Of a DNA stretch of 64,000 bases, positions 21,965-33,048 are shown piece after piece. The notes beneath the pieces were generated by a model that saw only the letters and a list, made by a program, of their open reading frames with translations, searched no databases and was not told the origin of the DNA. The position numbers were made by a program, and so were the translations under genes. Every line of letters begins with the position of its first letter. The stretch's first letter is position 1. The stretch is taken from assembly GCA_036023115.1 (NCBI GenBank), contig JAYKKT010000061.1, positions 14,653,001 to 14,717,000 of the forward strand. Reading direction: 5' to 3'. The DNA is from Brasenia schreberi. Taxonomy: Eukaryota > Streptophyta > Magnoliopsida > Nymphaeales > Cabombaceae.

Positions 21965-23126
21965 GGCATAGACTGGGGTCGGTTGGGAGTGGTATAGGGT
22001 AGAAGATATTTAGGATATGGTGGGCTGTGGTGGGGTGGTTTGGGTAGGTCGGCTAGGTGGGTGGTTTGGGTAGGTCGATTAGGGTGGCTGGGATTTAGGG
22101 GTTAGGGTCTAATTAGGTGGGTTAAGGTGGGATTAGGTTTAGTCTAATTAGGGTCTAAGTGGTCTAGTTAGGTGGGGTGAGCTAAGTGAGGTCGGCTAGG
22201 TATGGTTAGGGTGGTTTTGGGTGAGGGTGGCTAGGATTGGGTTAGGTTTAGGGGGGAATGGCTAGGTGAGGTGGGTTAGCTTAGGGCTAGGTTTTAGCAG
22301 CATCCCCATGGCCTTGATCCATGGACCTAGTTGCAGCATGTTGGTGCAGCCCCAGGTTAGGTGTAGGTGCATACAAGCTTAAACCCATACTCATTAGGCT
22401 AAACCCACATGATTAACCCAAAACTTGATACAAAAGTCAAGCCCACCAACTTTCTCACTCCTACTTTATCATCCCATTCTCTCTCTTACCCAAGCTTTTC
22501 ACGTGAATTCTTTGTGGGCCCCACCTCCATTTATGAGAAGGTGATGTGGGCCATGGATGTGGATATTGGATTGGATCTTTGGATCCAAATCTAGATGCAT
22601 GTTTGGATTTGGATTTGGATATATATGGTCCAGATCCGATCCAAATCTGATTTTCTGACTCCTTCATGGCGTTGCGAAACAGACGGTTTGTGCGGGGCCT
22701 GACAGCATCAGTACTCCGCCTTGCTTTGCGTCTTCGCCAACATTGTCGTTCGCTCTTCTTCTCACCTTCCGGAGATCATTTTAACAAGTTTGTTGATAAC
22801 AGGGGCTTGGATGTCCGAGATTTTGGAGATGATTCTGATACGAGAGTTTATGTGTCGGGCTTGAAATATGCTCCGGTTCCGGGCTCTCTTTCGCTTCTTC
22901 GGTCCTGCTTTCATCAGGCCAAGTCGCTTTTCGGGGTTTCAAAACACCTTTTTAAAGGTTTTAAAACTGTATAACATATATTTTTAAAACATATATAGTT
23001 TAAACATATGTACAGGGTTGCCTGGATGGCTCCTGGGTTTCCAGACTCAAAATAGCCCTTTGGGGCTGTTTTTGCAAAACCAGGTAATTTGAGAAAATCG
23101 TGGGATTTTGGGGTGTTTACAGATAC

Positions 23127-23470
23127 ATTCCCCATACTTGATGAAATGCCCGATGAAGGCATATTTTACAAATGAATTTCAAAACCATGCTTTAACAAAT
23201 TGTTTTAAGGAAAATTAAGCATGGAAAATATATTTTGATAAGGCAAAGAATCATCAAGGGGCAAGTATCAAAATCATCTTCATATCTCCCGAGAAAAGAA
23301 AAATCCCAAGTGCCATTCGACTAGGTTTTAGATTATCAAATGATGTTGCCAAGTATGAAGCACTCATACAAGGCCTAAAAAACATTTTCAAAAATCTAGG
23401 GTCTCATGCATTGAAGTCTTTGGAGATTCTATATAAACCAAGTTTCAAAAATTTGGCAAGTCAAGAATGA
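23127..23470 (+). pseudogene. Element B second (archaeal-like) RNase H relic
   Basis: From 23,127 a DEMPDEGIFY segment precedes the domain start WKIYFDKAKNHQGASIKI at 23,222, then FISPEKRKIPSAIRLGF and NDVAKYEALIQGL. This is the arrangement of the extra RNase H of the Tat group (consensus form W-x-Y-FDGA, then NNVAEYEAL). The first catalytic Asp (YFD) and the AxYEAL glutamate are kept. A GDSI segment follows near 23,420 and then the frame is lost. No integrase signature (HHCC or D-D-E) is found downstream before the PPT. Confidence 0.75.
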
Positions 23471-25532
23471 CAATTCAACAAGAATTGGCCATTGGAGTGG
23501 TCGGCTGTTTCAAAATATGCACCATTGGCACTCACGATTTGGAATGATTGCCAAAATAACCAAAATTTAAATACCTTGATTTCAAGACATTGAAAATTTT
23601 AAGAAAGGGAAGATTTCCCGAATTTACTTCTTCAAAAGGATTAATTTTTTATTGAAAAATTTTAACCCTACATATGACTTTGAAAAGAAAAATTTTCAGC
23701 ATTTTGTTCATATGAAAACCTTGGTAAGGTTAGAATAAATACATGAGCCCCACGATGAAAAACGTGGAGGTCATGTCAATACCATATGATGGCCATGAAA
23801 TACTTAGGGTTGGTTATTGTTAGTCCATCCTTAAGCAAAAAGTATCATGATCATGTTAGAAATATCATAAATGTCAAATGCATGAGCCATCCATATCCCA
23901 TCGTCCATCTTATATGCCATAAAGAAAGTCCATAGCCCACTCACCTTGAGGCCGTGTGATATCTCAATCTCCACCAAATTAGGGGCATTGAAAATGCATC
24001 CCCTAGACACTTTCATGGAGATTCAAGCTCATAAAAACGTGTATCTCCATCATATCATATGGAATACATTTCATATTGTCATCATTTCATAAAGCATGTA
24101 TTTCCATTGTATCACATGGAGTGCATTCTTTACATCACATTCTCCAAAGAAGCCCAAAAAGGTGGCAGCCCAAGTAGGATTGTCCCCATGTCATAAAAAG
24201 GGCAACAAAACTAGATAATACATGTTGATTGATTGATATTGTGGGTAGAAATTTAGAAGACTCCGAAAATGCTCAATAATTGAAAGGGTCTATGATAAAT
24301 TCTTTCGAAAAGATTTTTAAAATTAAGCTCCTTCGAAACTTCTTGAAAGAAGGATCAAGATTGATTGTATGACCCCGAATGAGGGAATTGATGCTTTACA
24401 AAAGGTAGAGTTTTCAAAATCAAATTGGTGACATTTCAAAAATCCTTGGATCACAAAATGAAGCCTTATTCAAAATAGCAAAATATTTTCAAATGGTAAA
24501 TGCTATTAAGAAATGGGATGATCTTGGTTGAATCGAGTAACCAAAGGGATAAGTTTTCTCCCATTTTACTCCTCTCCAAAAAGGAAAATTGGCAATATTC
24601 AAAAAAAAAAAAAGACAAAGAGAATACAAAAACTCCTCGAAAAAGAAGACTTCCCCAAAAAAGAAAAACGGAATACAAAAACTTCTTCAAAAGGAGTCTT
24701 TTCTTTGAAAGAAAAAAGAAAAAGAAAAGAGAATGCAAAAACTCCTCCGAGAAGAAGTTTTTTCCGAATAGACAGAGGGAATACAAAAACTTTTTCAAAA
24801 GAGGTTTTCTCTTGAAAAATGAGAAAAATAAAAAAAAAAAGAAAAAGAAAAAAGTCAAAGCTCAAAAAGAGCAATTTTCCGTCTCTTTGCCTTAAACCAC
24901 GAGACGCTTCAGAAGGAACCGTGGTAACTCTTTCCCATATCCATGTAGCTTATTCCGATGGAAAAAGGTTCAACCATGAAAAGTCCTAGAGTAGGAATAA
25001 AATCTACTTGTTTGCATTTCATTTTGTTTGAGAATTAGACTTTGTTATGTGGGAAATAGAATTTTGAAATATTTTCTAAAATTTCCTACCAAAAACCTCT
25101 ACCAAGTAGTAGGTATCGAAACCCAAATGAAGGGAAGTATGAAAAATTGGAAGTCCTTTTTATGGAAGATAAAAGGAGTTCCTTTTTTAAAAAAAGAATT
25201 TTGAAAAAATCCAAAATATCAAAAAAAGAGACATGGGATAATTCTGCTTGGGGCAACCGGCCTTTAAAAGCTCTTTCCAAGCTGAAAAACCCCAAAATTG
25301 ACTCTCCCAAAAAAGCTCATCTCACTCATACCATGCATGCATTCAGAAGTCATTCATGCATGATCATCCCCCATATAGGAAAAAGTCCCTTTTGGCTGGA
25401 AATCCCTCTCCTGAGATCCAAGAAAAGGAGTTTACAAAATGAAGGATTAATTTATATTCTCAAGGAAATTTGGGAAGTAAATCCATAAAAGGGTGTTTCG
25501 TCTTTGCCATTATCCAAATCATTTTGGATTAA
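23471..25532 (+). other. Element B 3' non-coding region
   Basis: No supported gene. It matches D at 41,490-43,125 and, inverted, G at 44,370-45,515: first a stretch with CTCCACCAAATTAGGGGCAT and CATGTATCTCCATCAT, later A-rich repeats of GAATACAAAAACTCCT-like units (24,600-24,870). The lysine-rich frames here are products of that A-rich tract. The region is part of the transmitted element because it is shared between copies. Confidence 0.65.
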
Positions 25533-25549
25533 TGCCAAAGAGGGGCATC
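25533..25549 (+). promoter_or_regulatory. Polypurine tract of element B
   Basis: GCCAAAGAGGGGCATC immediately before the 3' LTR start TGTAAACACCC. D has GCCAAAGAAGGGCATC (43,127) and N and G carry the complement (26,746; 44,354). Confidence 0.75.
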
Positions 25550-26128
25550 TGTAAACACCCAAAATTTAAAATATTTTTAAAACTCCTATATTTCAAAAGT
25601 CAATGTAAAGCCTTTGTAAACATTTAAATTCAAAACCCCCAACTTTTCAAAGTTTAAATCTTGTGGGAAAATACTTTAAATAAAGGTTTTAAATTTGAAT
25701 TAATGCAGCCCATGAGTTTTGAAATAGGCAAAGACCTAATCCAAGCCTCGAGCCCCGAAAAGAAGATAAAGTTGAAAAGCATCAATCAAGATATGGGATC
25801 AAGCTCAAGCCAAATCAGATTCAAATATCACCAAGACCAAGTCCAATTCCGTAGGAAGTCAAGGGAAAAATCAAGCTTGCCCAAGATCAAACCAAGCTCA
25901 TCAATTCAAGCAAAAGATCGAATTAGAGATTGGACTTGAGGCCGTGATCATCAAGAAGAGGTCAAGCCATATGAATCAAGTATTGAATCAAAGTTCTCTG
26001 TTTTCAGCAGCTTGTACATTTCAAGTATTGAATCAAAGTGCACAACTCAAAATTCTTTCAAAAGCACCAGTTATTCACGTGATTTGGAGTTCATCTTGGT
26101 TTTAAACTTGAGGTTCTTAATCGCTAAA
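25550..26128 (+). mobile_element. Element B 3' LTR, internally deleted and truncated
   Basis: 25,550-25,975 matches the start of the 5' LTR. Then the sequence jumps to the late U5 (CTGTTTTCAGCAGCTT, TTCAAGTATTGAATCAAAG, GTGATTTGGAGTTCATC) and breaks off near 26,128 without the TCTACA end, where minus-strand LTR N begins. About 1.8 kb of LTR is missing. Confidence 0.75.
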
Positions 26129-26839
26129 ACCAAGGTGGCTTGGTCCAACTCAAACCAAGGTGATGTGGTCAAGCATGGTTAAGGTGGGTTTAATCAAGAG
26201 GTCGGTTGGGTTTGTTGAGGCAAGTGAGTCCAACCGGCCAAGGTGTAGTCCCTAGCCTTGATGTGGCACGATCCGGCTAGGTATGCTTGATGGGCCAAAT
26301 AAGCCACAACCGGCCAAGGTGCCATCCTTCACATGCATGGGTTGGGTGCCATCCCAACTAGGCATGGCTTGGATTGATCCGGACTTTAGTGTAATCCGGC
26401 TATGCCTTCGACTTGGGCTAGACAGGTGCTTGCTTCCGCTTCAAAGTTTGACTTGGCCTTTGTCCGTTCCTTGCTTCAATCTTCTGTTGGGTCGGGCCTT
26501 TAATCTTCGACATTGCTTTCGCTCATTGGCTCTTGATCTGTATTGCATTTTCTCAGCCTCATCTTTTTTAAAACTTGATTTCAAACTTTAAAATCCTTTG
26601 TATTTCCAAACATTTGAAATCCCTTTTTGCTTTTATGAAAATTTATAAGTTGTATTAAAAATCGGGGCTTTTGAAAACATGCTTATTGTTTCGAAAATTC
26701 TAAAACAGGCTCGGCTATATTTCGAAAATATTTTGGGTGTTTACAGATGCCCCTCTTTGGCATTAATCCAAATTTATTTGGATAATGGCAAAGAAGAAAC
26801 ACCCTTTTGAATTTTCTTCCCAAAACTAGACTTGAGAAT
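26129..26839 (-). mobile_element. LTR N: U3 part of a minus-strand 3' LTR with PPT and internal end
   Basis: In sense TGTAAACACCCAAAATATTTTCG starts at 26,745. Next to it, at 26,746-26,761, is the complement of the PPT (GCCAAAGAGGGGCATC) and about 80 bp of internal sequence, ending at 26,839 where LTR P starts. Only about 620 bp of U3 is left. It resembles LTR W (terminus 35,828), so N and W may be the two LTR ends of one minus-strand element now filled with other insertions; that link is inference. Confidence 0.7.
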
Positions 26840-27572
26840 TGTAAACACCCCAAAATCAAACGAATTTCAAAAACAAATACTTGGTTTGAAAATTCATTTC
26901 AAAACCAAATGCTGGAGTTTTCGAAAACCCAAGAGTTACGAAAGCTTTAAATTTTGTCTAAACCCCATTCAAATTGAAACTTTCTCAAACATGGGCCAAG
27001 TCCCAATTTTCTAAAAATCCAAAATTCAACAGGTGAAGCCTAAATCAAAAGCAGCCTCAAAAGTAGGTTCAGAAGCCCAAAGAAAACACCTTGGCCTGAT
27101 AAAAGGCAGGATCAAAAGGCAAAAGAAAGGCCCAAACCAGAAGCAGACTGCAAGCCCGGAGCGCCAAAAGCCAAGCCAAGAACATCCACCTAATCAGCAA
27201 AAATCCAAGCCAGAAACGACGGAAATGAGCTGAAATGAAGTCTAGAAGGGTGAGAAGGAGTTCGGACGACAAAGCTGGGGAAAACCCAGCACAAGACGGA
27301 GCGCTAATGAAGCTAGGGCCCGCACAAACCGTCTGCATGAACCCAGCAAAAGAAATTTAGACTAGATCTAGACCCAAATATCTAGATCCAAATCCAAATA
27401 GTATTTGGATTGGATCTGGAACCCAAATATCTAAGATCCAAGATCCAAACCCAACTAAATATTTGGGTCAGATTTGGATCCCAAAATATCCGATATCTGA
27501 GATCCATACCCAAATAGTGTTTGGATTGGATCTAGATTCCAAGACCCATATCCAAGACCCACCTCATTTGCC

Positions 27573-27580
27573 TATAAATA
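27573..27580 (+). promoter_or_regulatory. TATA box of LTR P
   Basis: TATAAATA in TTTGCCTATAAATAGAGGTG, aligned with the TATA of LTR A. Confidence 0.6.
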
Positions 27581-28667
27581 GAGGTGAAGGGGTTCCAAAG
27601 AGGAGGTTCACGTGATTTCAAGAGAGGGCTTGGAGGAGAGAGAAAGAGAAGGTGAGTGGTTTTCACTTTTGGGCTAACCTTGTGGGGTTAGTAAAAAGGG
27701 TGGGTTCAAGCCATGTTGGCTAAGTGGGTCTAGACAAGGGCTGCAACCAAGGTGGGCTCGACCAAGGAAGGTTGCAACCAAGGCGTGGACATGGGCTCGA
27801 TCAAGGTGGACCGGCTCGAAGAGGTAGGCCTCCTAACCCCACCCTAAACCTAGCCTAATCACCTAACACACTTCACTAAATCTCACCTTAACTAACCCAA
27901 AACCTAGCCCTCTCACATAGACCGACTCAAATTACCCATAGCCATCCTAAACCTAACACCAACCGAGTGCAGCTGCACTCAGTTTGAACCACGCCCTAGC
28001 GCTACCCGGCGATGCCCTGCGCGCCTGTTCCGTGCGCCCTGCGGCCCCCCTAGCGCCACTGCTGCATCTCGCGTGCCTAGCTGAAGCCCCGCTCGCCCTG
28101 CGCGCCTTGCTGCGCCATTGCAGCGCCGAACCATGTTTCCTGTCATCTGCAACCCACACCTTAGTTAGGCCGTGACCTACCTTGGCCAGCTCCCGCCACC
28201 AAAACCGGCCCATAACCTAACCTAAACTAAGCCAAACCTAACTCAGCTAGGAATGAACTTGACCAACACCTAACTTAGGACCAAACCTAATCTAGTTAGG
28301 ACCAAACTAAAACCTAAATCAAGACTAGGACCAGCTGCAACCTAATCCCAGCCCGCCTCCATCTCAAGCCAAGACTTAACCCAAGTCTAAACCATACCAA
28401 AACCATACCCAGTGACCCTCTTTCCATAACCAACCCATCTACCTTTTGTCGTGAACTCTCTCATAAGCCCGAACTCGGCCTAAGCATCCGGCGTGTCCCT
28501 AAGCACACCCGAACCAACACTCTCTCATTTCAAGCCCACCTAGGGAGACCCCTCTTGGCTGCCAAGGTGGACCAAAGCCCAAGCATGAGCAAGGAAAAGC
28601 CGTCCACTTGTAAGTGTTTAAATTCGGTTTTTACCTTACTCCTCTTAAATTCAATTCAATTTTGATA

Positions 28668-28713
28668 TGGGGTTGTAATAATGGAGCATGGTCTCCCCCC
28701 GAAATGTAATATT
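28668..28713 (+). repeat. Conserved LTR box, copy in LTR P
   Basis: GGGGTTGTAATAATGGAG, loop CATGGT, CTCCCCCCG, then TGTAATATT. Confidence 0.7.
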
Positions 28714-29447
28714 GGTGCTTGATATACAAGCACACACGTACACTTGAGCCATATTGCTCTTAAAACATACACAAGACACCCACGTGCACTTGAGCCTTTC
28801 CACTCTTAGTTGCACACTATTGCACACACATTGAGCTTTCGCTCTTACTCAAAAGACTTTAGTGAAAGCCGTGCAATTTCAATTCCGGGTTGTTACATTC
28901 ATGTCGTATGAGTTTGTCATTTAAATTTCACACTCGCACCCAAGAAGTACGTGAGCACTTGCTCCACACTCTCACGCACCTTTTGAGCCTTTGTTGCTCA
29001 TAAGATATAGCATATTTCTATATTTTCCAGCTGCGTGGGTTTTACATTCAAGTCGTGTGAGTTTGTCATTTAAGCTTCCACACTTGCACACAAGAGCACT
29101 CGAGCACTTGCTCTACACTCTCACGCACATTTTGGGCCTTCGTTGCCCATAAGATATAGAGTATTTATATACTTTCAGCTGCGTGAGTTTTACATTCAAG
29201 TTGTGTACACACTTATATTTCGGGTGGTTCAATTCAAGTCGTGTGAGTTGTCTTTCCATTTATACACAACACACACAAACACATTGAGCCTTTCCGCTCT
29301 CTCTAATCTTGAAGCACTTGCCTACCTTTCTACACTCCCTCTCTCTCTCCACTCTTCCCTAGAGGAGACTCACAAAATGCCTCAGCCAAGATGCCCTCCC
29401 AAAACCCGCCAATGCTCAAGATGTTGGAAATCATCCCCCTTGGCCTC

Positions 29448-29455
29448 TATTTATA
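29448..29455 (-). promoter_or_regulatory. TATA box of LTR Q
   Basis: TATAAATA on the minus strand in GGCCTATAAATAGAGGCCAA, identical in context to T and D. Confidence 0.6.
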
Positions 29456-30399
29456 GGCCAAGGGGAGCCTTCTCTAGATGGTTCTTTGGGGCGGGTGCTC
29501 CATGGCCCAAAACCCAGACCCAAAGCTTGGTCTTCACGTGGCCTTGTGGTCCCATTTGGTCAAGGTTGGACCAGCCAATGCAACCCCATGTGGGCCGGTT
29601 AGGTCTTGGCTTGAGCCACCTTGGAGCTTGATCCCATCGTCTAGTCATGAGATGGTGGTGTTTAATGAAAAAAATGGGCTTACTGAGATGGGTTCGGTCA
29701 AGGCTAGGTAAAGGGGATTTCAATTGTGGTTTAGCAAAAGAATGTAGGGTGGATATGGCTAAGGTGAGTCCAATTTGGTTTAGTTAAGGTCACTTGGTTA
29801 GAGCTAGACCACGAGTCATGATTAGCCTAGGTGAATCAAGTCTAGGCTTTGATCAAATTCAACTAGGTTAGGTTGGTGAGGCCACCCATTTGGATTGGTC
29901 TTTTGATGGAGTTTGACTCAATGTGGTCCACTTCCTTGATCCATGGCTTGGTTCACAAGCTTGGTCCTGGTTTGATGAGGGCTTGGCTCAACCGTCACCT
30001 TGATTTTCACTCTCATCTTGATTTGTTTCTATCTTCTGGGTTTCATCCCTTCAGCTTTCTCCATTGGTCTAGCTAGGTGCCCTTCTTCATGGTTCCTTAG
30101 CTAGGTTTGGCCTTTAATCATCAGCTTTGCTTTTGCCAATTTATCTTTATCTCATGCTTTACCCTCTCTTGGATTTGGTTCGCAGCTTTATTCCTGAATC
30201 AGACTTGAATCTTGCTCTTAATTTCAGATTAATGGTTTCAAATATTTCTTTTGATTATTTAAAGTCGTTTCATTATATTTGAAAATATTGAGTTTTGTCA
30301 AAATCTTCAAATATTGTTCTTTTTTAAAACAATTGAGTTTCATTCCCAATGTTCATTTGTATAGGCAACCTGTTTTTGCCCCGTGAGTCAGTTTATAAC

Positions 30400-30575
30400 C
30401 ACCTTGACCATTTAACCCTTTTCATGGGTGTGGGGTGTCGAACCACTTTAACCACTTCGATGGGTGTACAGTATCGAACCACTTTAACCACTTCAATGGG
30501 TGTGGGGTATCGAGTCACTTTAACTACTTTAATGGGTATAGGGCATCGAACCACTTTAACCCTAGGTATCAGGTC
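30400..30575 (-). repeat. ~36-bp tandem repeats in U3 of LTR Q
   Basis: TGGGTGT or a near form recurs at 30,425, 30,461, 30,497 and 30,533, each unit holding CGAACCACTTTAACC. D has the same element with a 34-bp period (37,014-37,150). Being upstream of the TATA box, they could be enhancer-like. The repeated open frames across them have no protein meaning. Confidence 0.85.
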
Positions 30576-30999
30576 TCAGAGTCAGACTATTATAAACCGG
30601 ACGAATTTCTGAGGTCTAGTTTGGATTTGATTTGATTCAAAATATTTTGATAAACTTGATATTTAGCAAACATGCCAATGTTTCATTTTCAATTATTTCT
30701 TTGAAGAAAATTTTGAAACCATCCTTTCTTTGGATGAAATTTTTGAAAAAATAGAATGCTTCCAATTTGGGATTGAGGGTAAAGCAGTCATTTTTTGGCT
30801 CTTTGTCAAAATTTGATTTTTCTGAAAGGGATACCATTTACCTTTATTTTTAAGCTACCACAAAATTTTGGTGCGGAAATAAATTTGTTTAAGGTGTCTT
30901 TATTTGAAAACCCTTAAAAGACCCAAAACCATAATTTTTTTCTTAAAAAGGCAAAATTTCTAAAAGATCAAATTAGAAAAAAAAAATTGAATGTTTACA

Positions 31000-31932
31000 C
31001 TACACTAAGAAGGGGAGGATGGAGTAGGGAGTTTTGGGCTAAATGAGTTTCTGACATACCTTTTTCAAGCTTGTCTACCTTTTCATGATGAGAGCAAGCT
31101 TCCTTCCAAGCGTTCTGAGGTTGCTCTAGCTCATGAATGGCTTCGAGCCCCTGTTGCTTTGCGAGGTCTTGGATTTCATCCTCGAAGCCTATGTGTGTGC
31201 ACCACTCATTCTCTAGTGTGTTTTGTGAAGCATGCTTCACATGGTGTGACTTGACATGGTGCACTTGACATGAAAAGTGGTGTTCATGAGAATGGAACCC
31301 ATTGGAGGTAATGTTTGTGAAAATTTTGGAGTGACTAGGGATGTCTTTATTTTGAGTTTTCAGAATTTCAACTTTTTCATTTTCAAATGTTTTTTATTTT
31401 TGAAGATTTTCTAGATTTTTTTATTTTTCCCAACGAAGAATTTTTTTCGCTTTTCAATGGAGAAAGGGGTGTTTGGATGATTAGCAAGGTTAGATTATTC
31501 GATCTCAACACTTGCTGCATTTGTGGCCTCATTTCCTTCATCGGATTTTGGGTTCAATTTGGTTTTTTGGGTATGGTTTTTCTCTCTATGTATTCGAGAT
31601 AGATTTTTCATGGGAATTATGTGCCTTGGCCTTTTGGCTTAAGGCCTCAATTTCCCTTCCAAGTTGCATTCCTCTTTCCCTCAAAGAGGCAAGTTCTTCA
31701 TCTCGGGTTTTAGAGGATTTCTTTGAGGTTTTGAAAAACTGATTTTGAAAGTTTGATGAGGCCTTCCTTAACATATTTTCAAAGGAATCATCCAAACTTG
31801 ACATTATTTCAAAATCAACCTATGCACAAAAATTGATCAAGCAAGAAAAAATTTTGAAAAAGTGAATTTAAAGAAATCAACACCAAATTAATCAATCCTC
31901 GAAGACTCAAGTCCCACCGGGCGTGCCAATTC
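31000..31932 (-). pseudogene. Element C: gag N-terminus and small coiled-coil ORF (relic)
   Basis: On the minus strand, PBS (31,932-31,908), then ATG at 31,804: MSSLDDSFENMLRKASS, ELASLRERGMQL, EIEALSQKAKAHNSHEK. The frame breaks near 31,586. A second frame ending at 31,000 reads GFEDEIQDLAKQQGL, ELEQPQNAWKEACSHHEK, KLEKGMSETH. That block is about 52 of 75 residues identical by eye to D's at 39,992-40,255. The internal sequence is cut at 31,000 by LTR Q. Function unknown; both parts look helical and charged. No capsid, protease or RT is present. Confidence 0.7.
31908..31932 (-). promoter_or_regulatory. Primer-binding site of element C
   Basis: Minus strand GAAT then TGGCACGCCCGGTGGGACTT, directly inside the LTR end. 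Confidence 0.65.
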
Positions 31933-33048
31933 TATAGATGTGAAAAATTTGCTCAAAAGTCTATAAAGACTTGAAATAAGTTTTCAACCTACATCGTTTG
32001 CGTGAGCGTTCCAACTAGTTTCACTTAAACTAGCAAAGTATATTTTCTAACTTCGTATAGCGATTGTGGGGAAGCAAGATCTTTTCGTCTTAAGCTTTCT
32101 TGAACCGGAGCTCAAGAGTCAGCCTAGACACTTTGAGGATTGATTTGAACTATGTGTGTGTTTCCAAAATTCACTTTTAGAATCAATTTGGATCAATCAA
32201 AAAGATGCACTTGGTATAAGAAAGAAAAAATTTCGAGTTCTAAAAAATAGAAATTGGTTATGTTTTCAAAGCTTCTTTCCAGTTTTTTTTAGATAGTTTC
32301 AAGATCTCCAAAATTCATGAATATTTTACCGTATGAAACGCAGAATGTACAGATCTTGCAACTACTTTTTTTATTTTTGTGTACTATAATTTTGTAGAAT
32401 TAAATCCGAGAAATGCCTCTACTCAAGCATTCAGATGCAATCTGTTACACTAATATAAAGGCCTAAAGAAACTTCCGTATTTTGGTGCACAGAGCTCTGA
32501 TTTTTATGAATTTAGTCTTGTTGGAAAGTTATGGATGTCAACTTTCCATTTCAATAGATTTGGCTCAATACAGACAAAGTTATTAAATAATTACCCAACC
32601 TCTATTGCAGGAAATACTGATAGGAAAGACTTGGTTTTGAATTTATGTGATTTTCTCCTATTTTATTTACATTGCTGCACTACCCCAAAATTCTTGAAAA
32701 GTTTATTGTATGTGGGCTTGTATGTGGGGATTCGATGTACAAAATTTAAGATTATTTAAAGTAGAGATATGGAAATGAAAAATATGACATCAAACATATG
32801 CAGGATGCTGAAAACAGAATTTTTGTATTTAAAATATACGTGAATGCATTCATATGAAATTAAAGACTAATCACAACAAATTTAAAGTAAATGACTGAAG
32901 AAAAATGAATTGAAATATATTTATAGCTTAATCATAGAGGCGATTAGGAGATATAAGAGGATATATCCTATAGAGAGGTAGGAGAAACTTGAAATCAAAC
33001 AAGTAGAATGCATAAATGTAAATGAATGAAATTGACAGCATTACTACT

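Larger units (their letters stand above)
19988..23121 (-). mobile_element. Solo LTR S (minus strand), target duplication GACAC/GATAC
   Basis: In sense TGTAAACACCCC (23,121) to GTGTCTACA (19,988), 3.13 kb, flanked by GACAC (19,983-19,987) and GATAC (23,122-23,126), one base apart. B's pol reading resumes on the far side. It is a close sister of M's LTR: same U3, same TATA context (TATAAAA, 21,964-21,958), conserved box, three tandem units with TAAGAGC at 20,792, 20,904 and 21,017. No internal sequence remains. Confidence 0.88.
7346..26128 (+). mobile_element. Element B: non-autonomous Tat-like retrotransposon, interrupted twice
   Basis: Plus-strand element. Its 5' LTR is in two parts (7346-8770 and 16,330-17,273, split by M). 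Then come the PBS (17,274), gag N-terminus (17,391), coiled-coil remnant and linker (17,870-18,760), splice-acceptor-like site (18,811), pol relics (19,240-19,982), solo LTR S, a second RNase H relic (23,127), a long non-coding tail, PPT (25,533) and a truncated 3' LTR (25,550-26,128). The start of the two LTRs differs at about ten sites in the first 125 bases, so the insertion is not recent. Capsid, protease, RT palm and integrase are not seen. Confidence 0.8.
26840..29300 (+). mobile_element. LTR P: truncated plus-strand LTR of the A type
   Basis: It starts TGTAAACACCCCAAAATC at 26,840 and matches the reverse complement of solo LTR A. It has the gag-unrelated QKKGPNQK-coding-like purine tract, ATCCAAATCC repeats (27,360-27,560), TATA box (27,573), a C-rich CCTAA tract (27,830-28,400), the conserved box (28,668-28,713), and degenerate GAGC/GCTC repeats (28,720-29,290). 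The LTR end is missing: near 29,300 it meets minus-strand LTR Q. A very GC-rich patch lies at 28,008-28,140. Frames there are not genes. Confidence 0.8.
29301..30999 (-). mobile_element. LTR Q: U3 and leader of a minus-strand LTR (type D)
   Basis: In sense it starts TGTAAACATTC at 30,999 and matches LTR D's U3: poly-A/T rich start, tandem repeats at 30,400-30,575, TATA box complement at 29,448-29,455 (TATAAATA), and a leader through about 29,310. It stops before the conserved box, at the junction with P. On its outer side is C's internal sequence, so Q seems to have landed in C's gag region; no matching target duplication is found with P's left side. Confidence 0.75.

Noticed and set aside
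24466..24895. Phe-rich (minus) and Lys-rich (plus) frames of about 130 codons
   Set aside because: Both arise from an A-rich repetitive tract in B's non-coding tail.
27953..28213. Alanine/arginine-rich frames on both strands in a GC-rich patch
   Set aside because: Composition artefact within LTR P; no domain and no conservation in LTR A.
30349..30612. Frame with repeated TTLTT-MGVG units
   Set aside because: It translates the 36-bp U3 tandem repeats of LTR Q.
26840..30999. P-Q block as a single insertion with target duplication
   Set aside because: Flanks differ (GAGAAT on the left, CTACAC on the right), and the two halves are of different LTR types, so it is not one element.
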